A stretch of 23,428 nucleotides of DNA from Candidatus Gastranaerophilales bacterium (GCA_947625445.1 CANQOM010000010.1:1-23428); one strand, 5' to 3'; positions 13,574-21,299 are shown, numbered from the stretch's first letter. The notes: generated by a model not told the origin, from the sequence alone. Numbers and translations are program-made.

Positions 13574-14290
13574 ATGAGCCTTATTGAAGTAAAACATGCA
13601 ATAAAAACATACCAAACAGGCGACGAAAGTTTTAATGCGCTCGATGATGTTTCACTAAATATTGAAGAGGGTGAATTTGTTGCAATAATGGGGACATCTG
13701 GAAGCGGAAAATCAACCTGCATGAATATGCTTGGAACTTTAGATAAGCCAAATTCAGGCAGTTATCACTTAGACGGAGTCGATGTTTTATCATTATCCCC
13801 CGATGAGCTTTCGGATATTAGAAATGTGAAACTGGGGTTTGTATTTCAAGGTTTTAACTTAATTCCAAGGACTACTGCATTGGATAATGTTGAACTGCCA
13901 ATGATATATAAAGGAATCCCTGAAGAAGAACGGCATGAAAGGGCAAGAAAAGCACTAAAAATAGTTGGACTTGAAAAAAGAGAAGACCACATGCCAAACC
14001 AGATGTCTGGTGGTCAGCAGCAAAGAGTAGCAATAGCTCGGGCAATTGTAAATGACGCACCTTTAATACTTGCAGATGAACCTACAGGTAACTTAGATAC
14101 CAAAACAAGTATTGAAGTTATGGAATTTTTTGTAAATTTAAATAACCAAACAGGTAAAACAATAGTTTTAGTTACGCATGAGCCTGATATTGCAGAATAC
14201 TGTAAAAGGGTTATAAGATTTAAGGACGGAAAAATAGTATCGGATATGTTAAAAAGTGAATGGCAAAAGACGAGGACGGAACAAACATAA
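13574..14290 (+). CDS. macB: MacB-like ABC exporter ATPase
   Basis: ATP-binding subunit of the MacB/LolD/FtsE type. The 238 residues contain Walker A (GTSGSGKST, residues 40-48), the Q-loop (FVFQGFNLIP), the ABC signature (MSGGQQQRVAIARA, from 143), Walker B (LILADEPTGNLD, 164-175) and the H-loop (VTHEPD). It drives conformational change in the paired permease rather than transport through itself. In E. coli the ATPase and permease domains of MacB are one chain; here they are two genes. The stop TAA overlaps the permease ATG by one base (TAATG, 14288-14292). The ATG comes one base after the adaptor stop; a clear ribosome binding site is lacking, so translation probably depends on coupling. 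Confidence 0.92.
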   Translation: MSLIEVKHAIKTYQTGDESFNALDDVSLNIEEGEFVAIMGTSGSGKSTCMNMLGTLDKPNSGSYHLDGVDVLSLSPDELSDIRNVKLGFVFQGFNLIPRTTALDNVELPMIYKGIPEEERHERARKALKIVGLEKREDHMPNQMSGGQQQRVAIARAIVNDAPLILADEPTGNLDTKTSIEVMEFFVNLNNQTGKTIVLVTHEPDIAEYCKRVIRFKDGKIVSDMLKSEWQKTRTEQT

Positions 14291-15519
14291 TGATAGACTT
14301 TAAATCAACTATGAAAATGGCAATAACTTCACTAAAAGTAAATAAACTTCGTTCTGCCTTAACAAGTTTGGGGATTATTATCGGAGTAAGTGCTGTAATA
14401 ATAATGCTTGCGATAGGAACCGGAGCAAGCAAAAAGGTTCAGGCGAATATGGAATCAATGGGTTCAAATATGCTGACAATTCGTTCAACATCGGCAAGAA
14501 CCGGCGGAGTAAGTATGGGAGTTGGTACTCGTCCAACTTTAACTTTAAAAGATGCCATAGCTATACAAAAAAATGTTGCGGATGTTGATGCTGTTGCACC
14601 TGCTTCGAGTGAAGGTAAACAGTTAATGTATGGTAATCAGAACTGGCAGACAACAGTTTACGGAACTACTCCGCAGTATTTATATATTAAAAATTATGAA
14701 ATAGAAGAAGGAAGAAGTTTTTCCTTTGAAGATGTAAAAAACAGTGCTAAAGTTGCTATAATAGGTTCTACGGTTGCGACAGAACTTTTTGGGGATGTTT
14801 CTCCTATTAACAAAGTAATAAGAGTCGGCAATGTTCCTTTTAAAGTTTTAGGAACACTCAAGGCTAAGGGTTCTCAAGGTCCTTTTGACCAAGATGACTT
14901 GATTTTTATTCCCATAACGACCGCTCAAAAAAAATTGTTCGGTGTGTCTTTTCCGGGAACGGTTAAAATGATTATAGTAAAAGGTCAAGATGGAGATACA
15001 TTAAATAATGTTGAAAAAGATATAACGGAACTTCTTGCCGTGCGTCATAATATCGGCAAAAATCAAGTGAACGATTTTGAAATAAGAAACTCGGCAGAAT
15101 TTCAGGAAAAAATGAAATCAACTGTTAAAACTTTTGCAATATTGCTTGCTTCGATAGCTTCGGTATCTTTACTTGTAGGAGGTATAGGAATTATGAATAT
15201 AATGCTTGTATCCGTTACTGAAAGAACAAAAGAAATAGGAATAAGAATGGCAATAGGTGCAAGAGCTTCAGATATAAGGTGGCAGTTTTTAATAGAGTCT
15301 TTTATGCTTTCTATGATAGGCGGGTTAATAGGTGTTATAACGGGTATATTAGGGGCAAAATCCGTTGAAATCTTTTCTGAAGGAATGAGTGTATCTATTT
15401 CATTATTTTCAATAATATTATCATTGGGATTTTCAGGACTTGTTGGGATAGCTTTCGGATACTATCCTGCTTACAAAGCCTCTTTATTAAATCCTATAGA
15501 TGCTTTGAGATATGAATAA
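14290..15519 (+). CDS. macB: MacB-like ABC exporter permease (FtsX domain)
   Basis: Membrane subunit of the MacB-type exporter, 409 residues. An N-terminal amphipathic segment and first helix (NKLRSALTSLGIIIGVSAVI) are followed by a large periplasmic domain of about 220 residues. Three C-terminal helices follow, containing the FtsX-family segment SLLVGGIGIMNIMLVSVTER and the coupling stretch TKEIGIRMAIGARASDI. The C-terminus has the usual YPAYKASLLNPIDALRYE ending. An in-frame ATG at 14260 would add ten residues, but the ATG at 14290 forms the same TAATG overlap used elsewhere in this operon and has GGACGGA about ten bases upstream, so I choose it. With the upstream channel, adaptor and ATPase it makes a complete MacAB-TolC-type exporter. 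It is the last gene of the operon; no clear terminator follows before the thrS leader. Confidence 0.9.
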   Translation: MIDFKSTMKMAITSLKVNKLRSALTSLGIIIGVSAVIIMLAIGTGASKKVQANMESMGSNMLTIRSTSARTGGVSMGVGTRPTLTLKDAIAIQKNVADVDAVAPASSEGKQLMYGNQNWQTTVYGTTPQYLYIKNYEIEEGRSFSFEDVKNSAKVAIIGSTVATELFGDVSPINKVIRVGNVPFKVLGTLKAKGSQGPFDQDDLIFIPITTAQKKLFGVSFPGTVKMIIVKGQDGDTLNNVEKDITELLAVRHNIGKNQVNDFEIRNSAEFQEKMKSTVKTFAILLASIASVSLLVGGIGIMNIMLVSVTERTKEIGIRMAIGARASDIRWQFLIESFMLSMIGGLIGVITGILGAKSVEIFSEGMSVSISLFSIILSLGFSGLVGIAFGYYPAYKASLLNPIDALRYE

Positions 15520-15569
15520 TTATATTGATATATTCTTTTATGAGTGATATAAATTAAATATAGATTGTT

Positions 15570-15689
15570 TGAGTAAATTTATACTAGTACATAGAAGATT
15601 TGAGTAAAAATTTACGAGAGACTTCTTTAAAAGGTGAGTAACTTTATGGTTGCAATGAGCAATCGGAAGATTAAGACACCGGATTAAAT
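15570..15689 (+). repeat. Dispersed intergenic repeat, copy D, with three spaced heads
   Basis: Head-like units TGAGTAAATTT (15570-15580), TGAGTAAAAATTT (15601-15613) and TGAGTAACTTT (15635-15645) recur every 31-34 bases, followed by one tail, GACACCGGATTAAAT (15675-15689), which is the closest to the consensus. A small hairpin (GGTTGC-AATGA-GCAATC, 15648-15664) lies between the last head and the tail. The tail ends 16 bases before the thrS ATG. Confidence 0.7.
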
Positions 15690-15705
15690 TCATAAGGGGA
15701 ATATT

Positions 15706-17490
15706 ATGGAAAAGAATAATGAAACATTACATATATTAAGACACTCCGCTTCACATATAATGGCACAGGCGGTGCAAAAATTGTTTCCCGGTACAAAACT
15801 TGCTATAGGTCCTGCAATAGATACCGGTTTTTATTACGATTTTGATTTAGACGGACATTCTTTTACGGAAGAAGACCTGACTAATATAGAATCGGAAATG
15901 AAAAATATTCTTAAACAAAATCTTACTTTTGAAGAATATAAAATACCGGATGTTCAGAAACAAATAGATGAATTTAAAGCTCAAGGAGAAATATATAAAG
16001 CAGAACTATTGGAAGAACATAAAAATGATAATCCGACTCTGTATTTAACAAAAGATAAAGACGGAAATGTACTGTTTAATGACTTATGTTCAGGACCTCA
16101 TGTTCCGAATACAACATTTATAAAAGGTAATGCAATAAAATTATTAAAAGTTGCAGGTGCATATTGGAGAGGAAACGAAAAAAACAAAATGCTCCAAAGA
16201 ATTTATGCAACTGCATTTTGGAATAAAGAAGATTTGGAAAAATATTTAAATTTCTTGGAAGAAGCACAAAAACGTGACCATAGAAAACTTGGTACTCAAC
16301 TTGATTTATTTAGTGTAAGAGATGAAATTGGAGGAGGACTTGTTCTTTGGCATCCTAATTTGGCTATAGTTCGTGAAGAAATTGAAAATTATTGGAGAAC
16401 GGAACACAGAAAAAGAGGTTATGTTATAGTTCATTCTCCTCAAATAGCAAAATCAAAATTATGGGAATTATCGGGACATATAGATCACTATAGAGAAAAT
16501 ATGTTTTTTATACAAAAAGATAGTGAAGATGATGAACAATATATAGTAAAACCGATGAACTGCCCGTTTCATATTATGATTTATCAGGCTAACAGACATT
16601 CATATCGTTCATTGCCTTTAAGAATGGCAGAATTGGGAACTGTATACAGGAGAGAAAAGTCAGGTGCTTTATCAGGTTTAACCCGTGTGCAAGGATTTAC
16701 TCAAGATGATGCGCATATCTTCTGTACGCCTGAACAACTTGTTGATGAAATTAATAATATCATTGATTTTGTAGCTGATACAATGAAAACATTTAATATG
16801 GAATTTGAAGTGGAGTTATCTACCCGCCCCGATAGCTATGTAGGAGATATTAAAAATTGGGAATTAGCGGAAGCAGGCTTGAAAGAAGCTATGGATAAAC
16901 GTGGAATGAAATACGAAATCAATGAAGGAGACGGTGCATTCTATGGACCAAAAATTGATTTTAAAGTAAAGGATGCGATAGGAAGAACATGGCAATGTGC
17001 CACTATTCAATTAGATTTCAACTTGCCTGAAAGGTTTGAAATAAAATATCAGGATAAAGATGGTCAATTGAAAACTCCCGTAATGCTTCATAGAGTTATT
17101 TTTGGTTCTATGGAACGATTCCACGGTATTTTAATAGAACACTTTGCGGGAGCATTTCCTATGTGGCTTGCACCTCAACAGGTTTGTGTTGTTCCTATTG
17201 CGGAGCGTCATAATGATTATGCTAAACAAGTATATGATAAGTTATTTAATTCTGGTATAAGAGTAACTTTAGATGACCGTTCAGAAAGCATGGGTTATAA
17301 AATTCGTGATGCGCTTCAAGGTCATAAAATTCCTTATGTACTTGTTGTAGGTGACAAAGAAATTGAAGAAAATAAAGTTTCAATAAGAATAAGAGGTATA
17401 GGTGAAGCCGGTAAACTCTCTGTTGATGAGTTTATTGATAAAGCTTTGGAAAAAATCCAATCTAAAACTCAGGATTTAAAAATTGAATAA
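15706..17490 (+). CDS. thrS: Threonyl-tRNA synthetase lacking the TGS domain
   Basis: Class II synthetase that charges tRNA-Thr and clears mischarged serine. The 594 residues begin almost at once with the editing domain: HSASH (H13, H17) and CSGPH (C128, H132) make up the zinc-like editing site, all four residues present. The catalytic core follows with the zinc cysteine in MNCPFH, motif 2 (RMAELGTVYRREKSGALSGL then TRVQGFTQDDAHIF) and motif 3 (MLHRVIFGSMERFHGILIEH). The anticodon-binding domain closes the protein (DRSESMGYKIRDA). E. coli ThrRS has 642 residues, with an N-terminal TGS domain of about 60; that domain is absent here. The start is firm, with AAGGGGA about eight bases before the ATG. 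The leader holds repeat copy D and a 13-codon reading frame. Confidence 0.96.
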   Translation: MEKNNETLHILRHSASHIMAQAVQKLFPGTKLAIGPAIDTGFYYDFDLDGHSFTEEDLTNIESEMKNILKQNLTFEEYKIPDVQKQIDEFKAQGEIYKAELLEEHKNDNPTLYLTKDKDGNVLFNDLCSGPHVPNTTFIKGNAIKLLKVAGAYWRGNEKNKMLQRIYATAFWNKEDLEKYLNFLEEAQKRDHRKLGTQLDLFSVRDEIGGGLVLWHPNLAIVREEIENYWRTEHRKRGYVIVHSPQIAKSKLWELSGHIDHYRENMFFIQKDSEDDEQYIVKPMNCPFHIMIYQANRHSYRSLPLRMAELGTVYRREKSGALSGLTRVQGFTQDDAHIFCTPEQLVDEINNIIDFVADTMKTFNMEFEVELSTRPDSYVGDIKNWELAEAGLKEAMDKRGMKYEINEGDGAFYGPKIDFKVKDAIGRTWQCATIQLDFNLPERFEIKYQDKDGQLKTPVMLHRVIFGSMERFHGILIEHFAGAFPMWLAPQQVCVVPIAERHNDYAKQVYDKLFNSGIRVTLDDRSESMGYKIRDALQGHKIPYVLVVGDKEIEENKVSIRIRGIGEAGKLSVDEFIDKALEKIQSKTQDLKIE

Positions 17491-17514
17491 CTTGTTGAAT
17501 ATAGGAAATAAACA

Positions 17515-17542
17515 TAGACATTATTTATAGCTTTGATATAAT
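17515..17542 (+). promoter_or_regulatory. Promoter of the secreted-protein gene
   Basis: TAGACA (17515-17520) and TATAAT (17537-17542) with a 16-base spacer; TGA before the -10 makes it an extended form (TGATATAAT). The start would fall near 17549, only about three bases before the ATG at 17552, so the transcript would be nearly leaderless. Confidence 0.6.
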
Positions 17543-17551
17543 GTGAATATT

Positions 17552-18220
17552 ATGAAAAGATTTATTTTATTATTAGTATTTTTTATATTATTTATATTTA
17601 TTCTGCCGGCTAAGGCAGATATTATACCCTTAAGTTCAAAGAGTATAAAACATTATGGTATTGGGGTGTTAAATTTACCTAAAAATTATAAAGTTTATAA
17701 ATATCCCTACTTTGACTCTACCGTTATTCGTGAAGTAAATTATGAAAGTATAAAAAAATCTGCAATAGTAAACACTTTAGATATGAGAAAAATATCATAT
17801 GTAGCGTATGTTCCTTCTAATAATGTAGCATTACTTACAGTTGATTTGAATCCCGGGAATAACTGGTATTGTGTTTTTATAAATCAATCAACCGGAGAAA
17901 CAGGTTGGGTTTATACAGAAGATGAAAATTCATTTATGACATATAAAGATTTATTTTATAGATATGGAAAGATGTACGGAGTAAGAATTTTTGGTGATGT
18001 ACCCAAAGAAACTAAAAATTTATATTCTAAAGAAGATAAATCTTCTCAAATTCTTGAAGAGTTGACATATCCAAAATTTATTAATTTTACAGTAATAAGA
18101 GGTAACTGGCTTTTGGCAGTTGTAAATGATATAACAAAACAGGCAAAAGTCGGTTGGTTTAATTGGCGTAATGATGACGGTTCTTTAAATATGTTTCCAA
18201 ATTTAAAAGAAACAAATTAA
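17552..18220 (+). CDS. Secreted or periplasmic protein of unknown function, two SH3-like halves
   Basis: 222 residues. The start is a typical signal peptide: MKRF, then a long run of Leu/Phe/Ile, then LPAKAD, with cleavage likely after PAKA. The mature part looks like two similar beta-rich halves. Each pairs a phrase of the 'joint position / residual ends' kind (YKVYKYPYFDSTVIREV; TKNLYSKEDKSSQILEEL) with a following NW/GW phrase (NNWYCVFIN..TGETGWVY; GNWLLAVVND..AKVGWFNW). This resembles bacterial SH3-like repeats, which often bind cell-wall peptides, but the match is by pattern only. A GTG at 17543 in frame is possible; I prefer the ATG because the signal peptide begins there. It stands alone between thrS and a convergent small gene. 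Function is unknown. Confidence 0.75.
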   Translation: MKRFILLLVFFILFIFILPAKADIIPLSSKSIKHYGIGVLNLPKNYKVYKYPYFDSTVIREVNYESIKKSAIVNTLDMRKISYVAYVPSNNVALLTVDLNPGNNWYCVFINQSTGETGWVYTEDENSFMTYKDLFYRYGKMYGVRIFGDVPKETKNLYSKEDKSSQILEELTYPKFINFTVIRGNWLLAVVNDITKQAKVGWFNWRNDDGSLNMFPNLKETN

Positions 18221-18235
18221 TAATTTTTCTGTTTT

Positions 18236-18266
18236 CCGAATAAAGATTTTTGACACCGAATTAAAT
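18236..18266 (+). repeat. Dispersed intergenic repeat, copy E
   Basis: Head TCCGAATAAAGATTT (18236-18250) and tail GACACCGAATTAAAT (18252-18266), directly adjoining as in copy C. It lies 15 bases after the stop of the secreted-protein gene. The tail supplies the stop codon (18261-18263) of the convergent minus-strand gene. Confidence 0.65.
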
Positions 18267-18530
18267 TTCTGTTTCTTTATTATGTTCTGGTAAAGATGCT
18301 GAGTATTCAGCTAAAATTCTTGATATATCGGAACCTTTTATAACAACTTCAAGAATTAATTGAACATTTATAATTATTTTGTCTGTATATTCAAGTACAT
18401 CAGTATCAAATATTTCAAATTCAAGAAAATCAAAGCCAACATAGTTAATTCTTCCATAACCTTCGGAAGAACCCCACTTCATAAAAACCATTTGTTTTTC
18501 AAATAATTTTAGTTTATCAGCTAATCTCAT
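18261..18530 (-). CDS. Small hypothetical protein, beta-rich (possibly Sm-like)
   Basis: 89 residues, no signal peptide or membrane segment. The central part (MKWGSSEGYGRINYVGFDFLEFEI, in two pieces around residues 17-40, then KIIINVQLILEVVI at about 51-64) alternates hydrophobic and polar residues like a small beta-barrel. 'G.I..vG.DfLEf' followed by an 'i..I' strand recalls Sm/Hfq-like barrels, but the resemblance is loose and no RNA-binding residues can be named. The coding status is well supported: AAGGAG about eleven bases upstream of the ATG, a strong promoter (18556-18583), and a full-length frame ending inside repeat copy E. The gene is alone on this strand. Function is unknown. Confidence 0.7.
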   Translation of the reverse strand: MRLADKLKLFEKQMVFMKWGSSEGYGRINYVGFDFLEFEIFDTDVLEYTDKIIINVQLILEVVIKGSDISRILAEYSASLPEHNKETEI

Positions 18531-18555
18531 GCTCTGATTTTCTCCTTATATTATT

Positions 18556-18583
18556 ATCATAATTATTTTGAGTATTTTGTCAA
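18556..18583 (-). promoter_or_regulatory. Promoter of the small beta-rich protein gene
   Basis: On the minus strand, a perfect TTGACA (18578-18583) and TATGAT (18556-18561) with a 16-base spacer. Transcription would start near 18549, a leader of about 19 bases containing AAGGAG. Confidence 0.7.
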
Positions 18584-18670
18584 TTAAACTAATGTTTGTA
18601 AATTTTGATAAATATATTTGTTACAAACTGACGAAAAATATTTTGTTTTGAATTTTGTAATGGTATATTA

Positions 18671-18685
18671 AACACTAGATTAAAT
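18671..18685 (+). repeat. Dispersed intergenic repeat, copy F (tail only clear)
   Basis: AACACTAGATTAAAT at 18671-18685 matches the repeat tail. A degenerate head may exist at TTGAATTTTGTAATGG (about 18648-18663). The tail ends just before AAAGGA, the ribosome binding site of the next gene. Confidence 0.5.
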
Positions 18686-18699
18686 AAAGGAAATATACT

Positions 18700-19569
18700 G
18701 TGACAAATACACTAAGTCGAAGTATTGAAAAGAAATCAACTTATTATAATAAATATTCATCAATCCCAAATGATATAAACGAAGTGGAATTAAAATTATT
18801 TAAAATATTTGATGAAGAAACAAAATCGTTAAACCCTGTAGTAATAAGCTATAAACCGCAAGTAATTCACAAAATGGCAGAGTTTATAACCGGTAAAATC
18901 AAAAGATGTGCATCAGTTGGAATAGCGGGAGAAACTGCAAGCGGTAAATCAACTGTTACTTATGATATTATTGATACTATAGAAGTTTTTTCGGAATTAT
19001 TTAATCTTGGAAAGCTTATTACAAGAGTAAATACTGATGATTACTATTATGACCGTTCCGAAGAGGTGAGAAAAGCAGGTTCAATGGCTGAATTTGCTAA
19101 AAATTACGATTTTGATGTGCCTGAAGCTCTTGAACTTAGTTTAATGAAAGAACATATCCTAAAATTGTTATCAGGTCAATCTGTTATGCTTCCTAAATAT
19201 GATATGTCAGGAACTACAATCAGAGTTGATAATTGCATTCCTGCTCATCCTTCAAGAGTTATTATATCTGAAGGTTTGTTTACTCTGACAGACAAAATAA
19301 GAGATGCATTTGATTTTAAAATTTACGTTGATATTGATAGTGAAATTCAAAGAGAAAGATTTTTTATCAGAGCAAATGAAAGAGGATTGGGAGAATCTGC
19401 AAAATCAATCTATGAAAATGCATCAGAAAAAGCCAAAATATATATTCGTCCTTCAAGAAAACTTGCTGATATTGTATTATCAGGTCAAGCAAACAGAAAA
19501 GATTATAAAATCTTTTTAACTAAAATTTTATCAGCTGCTAAAGAGTTTATTTTCGCCAAACAAGGTTAA
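18700..19569 (+). CDS. Uridine kinase / phosphoribulokinase family P-loop kinase
   Basis: 289 residues. The kinase core starts at about residue 68: Walker A GETASGKST (77-85), TRVNTDDYYYDRSEEVRKAG (the substrate-side DDYY segment of uridine kinases), NYDFDVPEAL, LPKYDMS, and the second-strand IISEGLF followed by KIYVDIDSEIQRERFFIR. This matches Udk, which phosphorylates uridine and cytidine for salvage. A typical Udk is near 210 residues; here an extra ~67-residue N-terminal region of unknown role precedes the core, so the exact substrate is unsure. The start is GTG at 18700, with AAAGGA eight bases upstream. It is followed three bases later by nadD, so the two are probably co-transcribed. 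Repeat copy F sits immediately upstream. It does not look like the Calvin-cycle phosphoribulokinase. Confidence 0.8.
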   Translation: MTNTLSRSIEKKSTYYNKYSSIPNDINEVELKLFKIFDEETKSLNPVVISYKPQVIHKMAEFITGKIKRCASVGIAGETASGKSTVTYDIIDTIEVFSELFNLGKLITRVNTDDYYYDRSEEVRKAGSMAEFAKNYDFDVPEALELSLMKEHILKLLSGQSVMLPKYDMSGTTIRVDNCIPAHPSRVIISEGLFTLTDKIRDAFDFKIYVDIDSEIQRERFFIRANERGLGESAKSIYENASEKAKIYIRPSRKLADIVLSGQANRKDYKIFLTKILSAAKEFIFAKQG

Positions 19570-19572
19570 ATA

Positions 19573-20172
19573 ATGACAGAATGTATTTACGCCGGAAGTT
19601 TTAATCCTATTCATAATGCCCATATTGAAGCGGCTAAGTATGTCCATGAAAAACTTAATTGTGAACGAGTGGTTTTTATTCCGGCTTTTAAACCTCCGCA
19701 TAAAGATTTAAAAAATTTTGATATGGATAATGCTATTCACAGACTTAATATGGTTGAACTTGCTATAAAAGATTATCCTTTTTTTGATGTTTCTGCTATT
19801 GAATATACCAGAAATAAACCTTCATATACCTATGATACAATTGTTCAGATTTATGATATTCTTAAACCAAAAGAAAAAATAAATTTTATTATAGGAACAG
19901 ACGCTTTTATTCAAATACGTTCGTGGTATAAAACGGATGATTTAAAATCTCTTATACATTTTATTTTATTAAAAAGAGAAAATAATTTTGATGAATCGCC
20001 TTTTATAGAATTAAAAAAACAAGGTTATGATTATACTTTAATGGATTTACCTTTTTGTGATATATCTTCAAGTGAAGTTCGTGAAAAAATAAGACAAAAT
20101 AAAGATATTTGTGATATAGTACCATTAAAAGTTGCAGAATATATAAAACAAAATAATGTATACAAAATATAG
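19573..20172 (+). CDS. nadD: Nicotinate-nucleotide adenylyltransferase
   Basis: Joins nicotinate mononucleotide and ATP to make deamido-NAD, an essential step of NAD synthesis. The 199 residues are normal for the family. The nucleotide-binding start is CIYAGSFNPIHNAH (4-17) with the HxxH pair H14/H17. Further signals are FIPAFKPPHK, FIIGTDAF with RSWYKTDDL, and the closing DISSSEVREKIRQN, the ISSS-x-x-R motif. The start has AAGG about seven bases upstream and lies three bases after the kinase gene. The 3' end overlaps yqeK by 17 bases. The nadD-yqeK pairing is common in bacteria. Confidence 0.95.
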   Translation: MTECIYAGSFNPIHNAHIEAAKYVHEKLNCERVVFIPAFKPPHKDLKNFDMDNAIHRLNMVELAIKDYPFFDVSAIEYTRNKPSYTYDTIVQIYDILKPKEKINFIIGTDAFIQIRSWYKTDDLKSLIHFILLKRENNFDESPFIELKKQGYDYTLMDLPFCDISSSEVREKIRQNKDICDIVPLKVAEYIKQNNVYKI

Positions 20173-20734
20173 TTTAGAAGAAATAAAAGAAAACTTAAAA
20201 AGTTGTTTGTCGGAAGAAAGATATCTTCATTCGATAGGTACAATGGAAATGGCAATGGAGTTGGCAAAAAGCTTTAATTGTGATGTTGATAAAGCACAAA
20301 TTGCAGGTTTATTGCATGATTGTGCCAAATGTCTTAGTAAAGAAGAATTGGAAAAATCAAAATTAGAGTTTGAAGAATGTGAAAAATTAAGTGCAAAAAC
20401 CTGGCATGCCCCCGTTGGAGCTTATATTGCAAAACATAATTACGGTGTTGTTGATGAAGAAATATTATCAGCTATAAGATGGCATACTATCGGTAAAAGA
20501 AATATGTCTGATTTTGAAAAAATTATATTTATTGCCGATAAAATAGAACACAGAACAAGAGAATTTGAATTTAGAGAAAAAATAGAAAAGGTTTTAAATG
20601 AAACTCATAACCTTGATAAAACAATGTTAAAAAGTTTCAAAATAACTATTAAAAGTCTTTTAAAACGTGAACTTCCTATATGTAAACAGACAGTTGATGT
20701 TTATAATGATTTGTTAGAAAAAATTAGTACTTAA
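20156..20734 (+). CDS. yqeK: HD-domain hydrolase YqeK (diadenosine tetraphosphatase)
   Basis: Metal-dependent HD-domain enzyme. Family members cleave Ap4A symmetrically to ADP, in place of the unrelated ApaH. The 192 residues show the full set of ligands: H25 (YLHSIGTMEMA), the HD pair H54-D55 (AGLLHDCAKCL), H84 (KTWHAPVGAY), H110 (IRWHTIGK) and D128 (IIFIADKIE). It overlaps nadD by 17 bases, and no strong ribosome binding site is visible, so translation is probably coupled. The usual next gene, rsfS, is not here; instead a convergent LOG gene overlaps the 3' end by 11 bases. Confidence 0.92.
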   Translation: MYTKYSLEEIKENLKSCLSEERYLHSIGTMEMAMELAKSFNCDVDKAQIAGLLHDCAKCLSKEELEKSKLEFEECEKLSAKTWHAPVGAYIAKHNYGVVDEEILSAIRWHTIGKRNMSDFEKIIFIADKIEHRTREFEFREKIEKVLNETHNLDKTMLKSFKITIKSLLKRELPICKQTVDVYNDLLEKIST

Positions 20735-21299
20735 ATACAAATTCTTTAGGAACGTAAGAATTTATGTATTTATACATTTCATCAATAGTATTTACAATAC
20801 AGTATAGTGACTTTGTTTCTTCTTTTGCAAAGTTATTATCATATATTGTTTTAAACATAGAGAAAAGATTATTATAATATCCGTCAAAATTAAAGAAAAT
20901 AATAGGTTTATCATGATAACCAAGTTGTTTTGCAACGATTATTTCAAAAATTTCTTCAAAAGTACCAAAACCACCCGGTGCCGCAACAAATATATCAGCA
21001 TATTTTTCCATTGTTGCTTTTCTTTCTCTCATATCTTTAGTAATGATGATTTTGGCAAGTTTATGATTTTCAAGTCCGAAAGAAGCAATACGCTCTGGAA
21101 TAACACCTGTAACTTCAGCACCGGTTTTTAAAGCATTATCTGCAATAACTCCCATCATTCCGACTGTTGTTCCGCCATATACCATATTGTATCCGTTGGT
21201 TCCTATACTAGTTCCTAACTCTTGTGCAAATTTATAATATTTTTCCGGAAGATAATTGCTTGATGAACAGTATATACAGATTGTTTTTTTATTCTCCAT
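20724..21299 (-). CDS. LOG-family nucleoside-5'-monophosphate phosphoribohydrolase
   Basis: Cytoplasmic enzyme of the lysine-decarboxylase-like/LOG family, which splits (cytokinin-type) nucleoside 5'-monophosphates into base and ribose 5-phosphate. The 191 residues carry the family motifs: CIYCSSSN at the start, YGGTTVGMMG (41-50), MRERKATM (90-97) and PGGFGTFEE (108-116). This is the short, ordinary LOG form. Natural substrates in bacteria are mostly unsettled; AMP is often used. A ribosome binding site AAGGA is present (21306-21310). The 3' end overlaps yqeK by 11 bases on the opposite strand. A terminator for the upstream minus-strand operon ends about 35 bases before the gene, so LOG is likely transcribed separately, from a promoter I could not place. 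Confidence 0.9.
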   Translation of the reverse strand: MENKKTICIYCSSSNYLPEKYYKFAQELGTSIGTNGYNMVYGGTTVGMMGVIADNALKTGAEVTGVIPERIASFGLENHKLAKIIITKDMRERKATMEKYADIFVAAPGGFGTFEEIFEIIVAKQLGYHDKPIIFFNFDGYYNNLFSMFKTIYDNNFAKEETKSLYCIVNTIDEMYKYINSYVPKEFVFKY

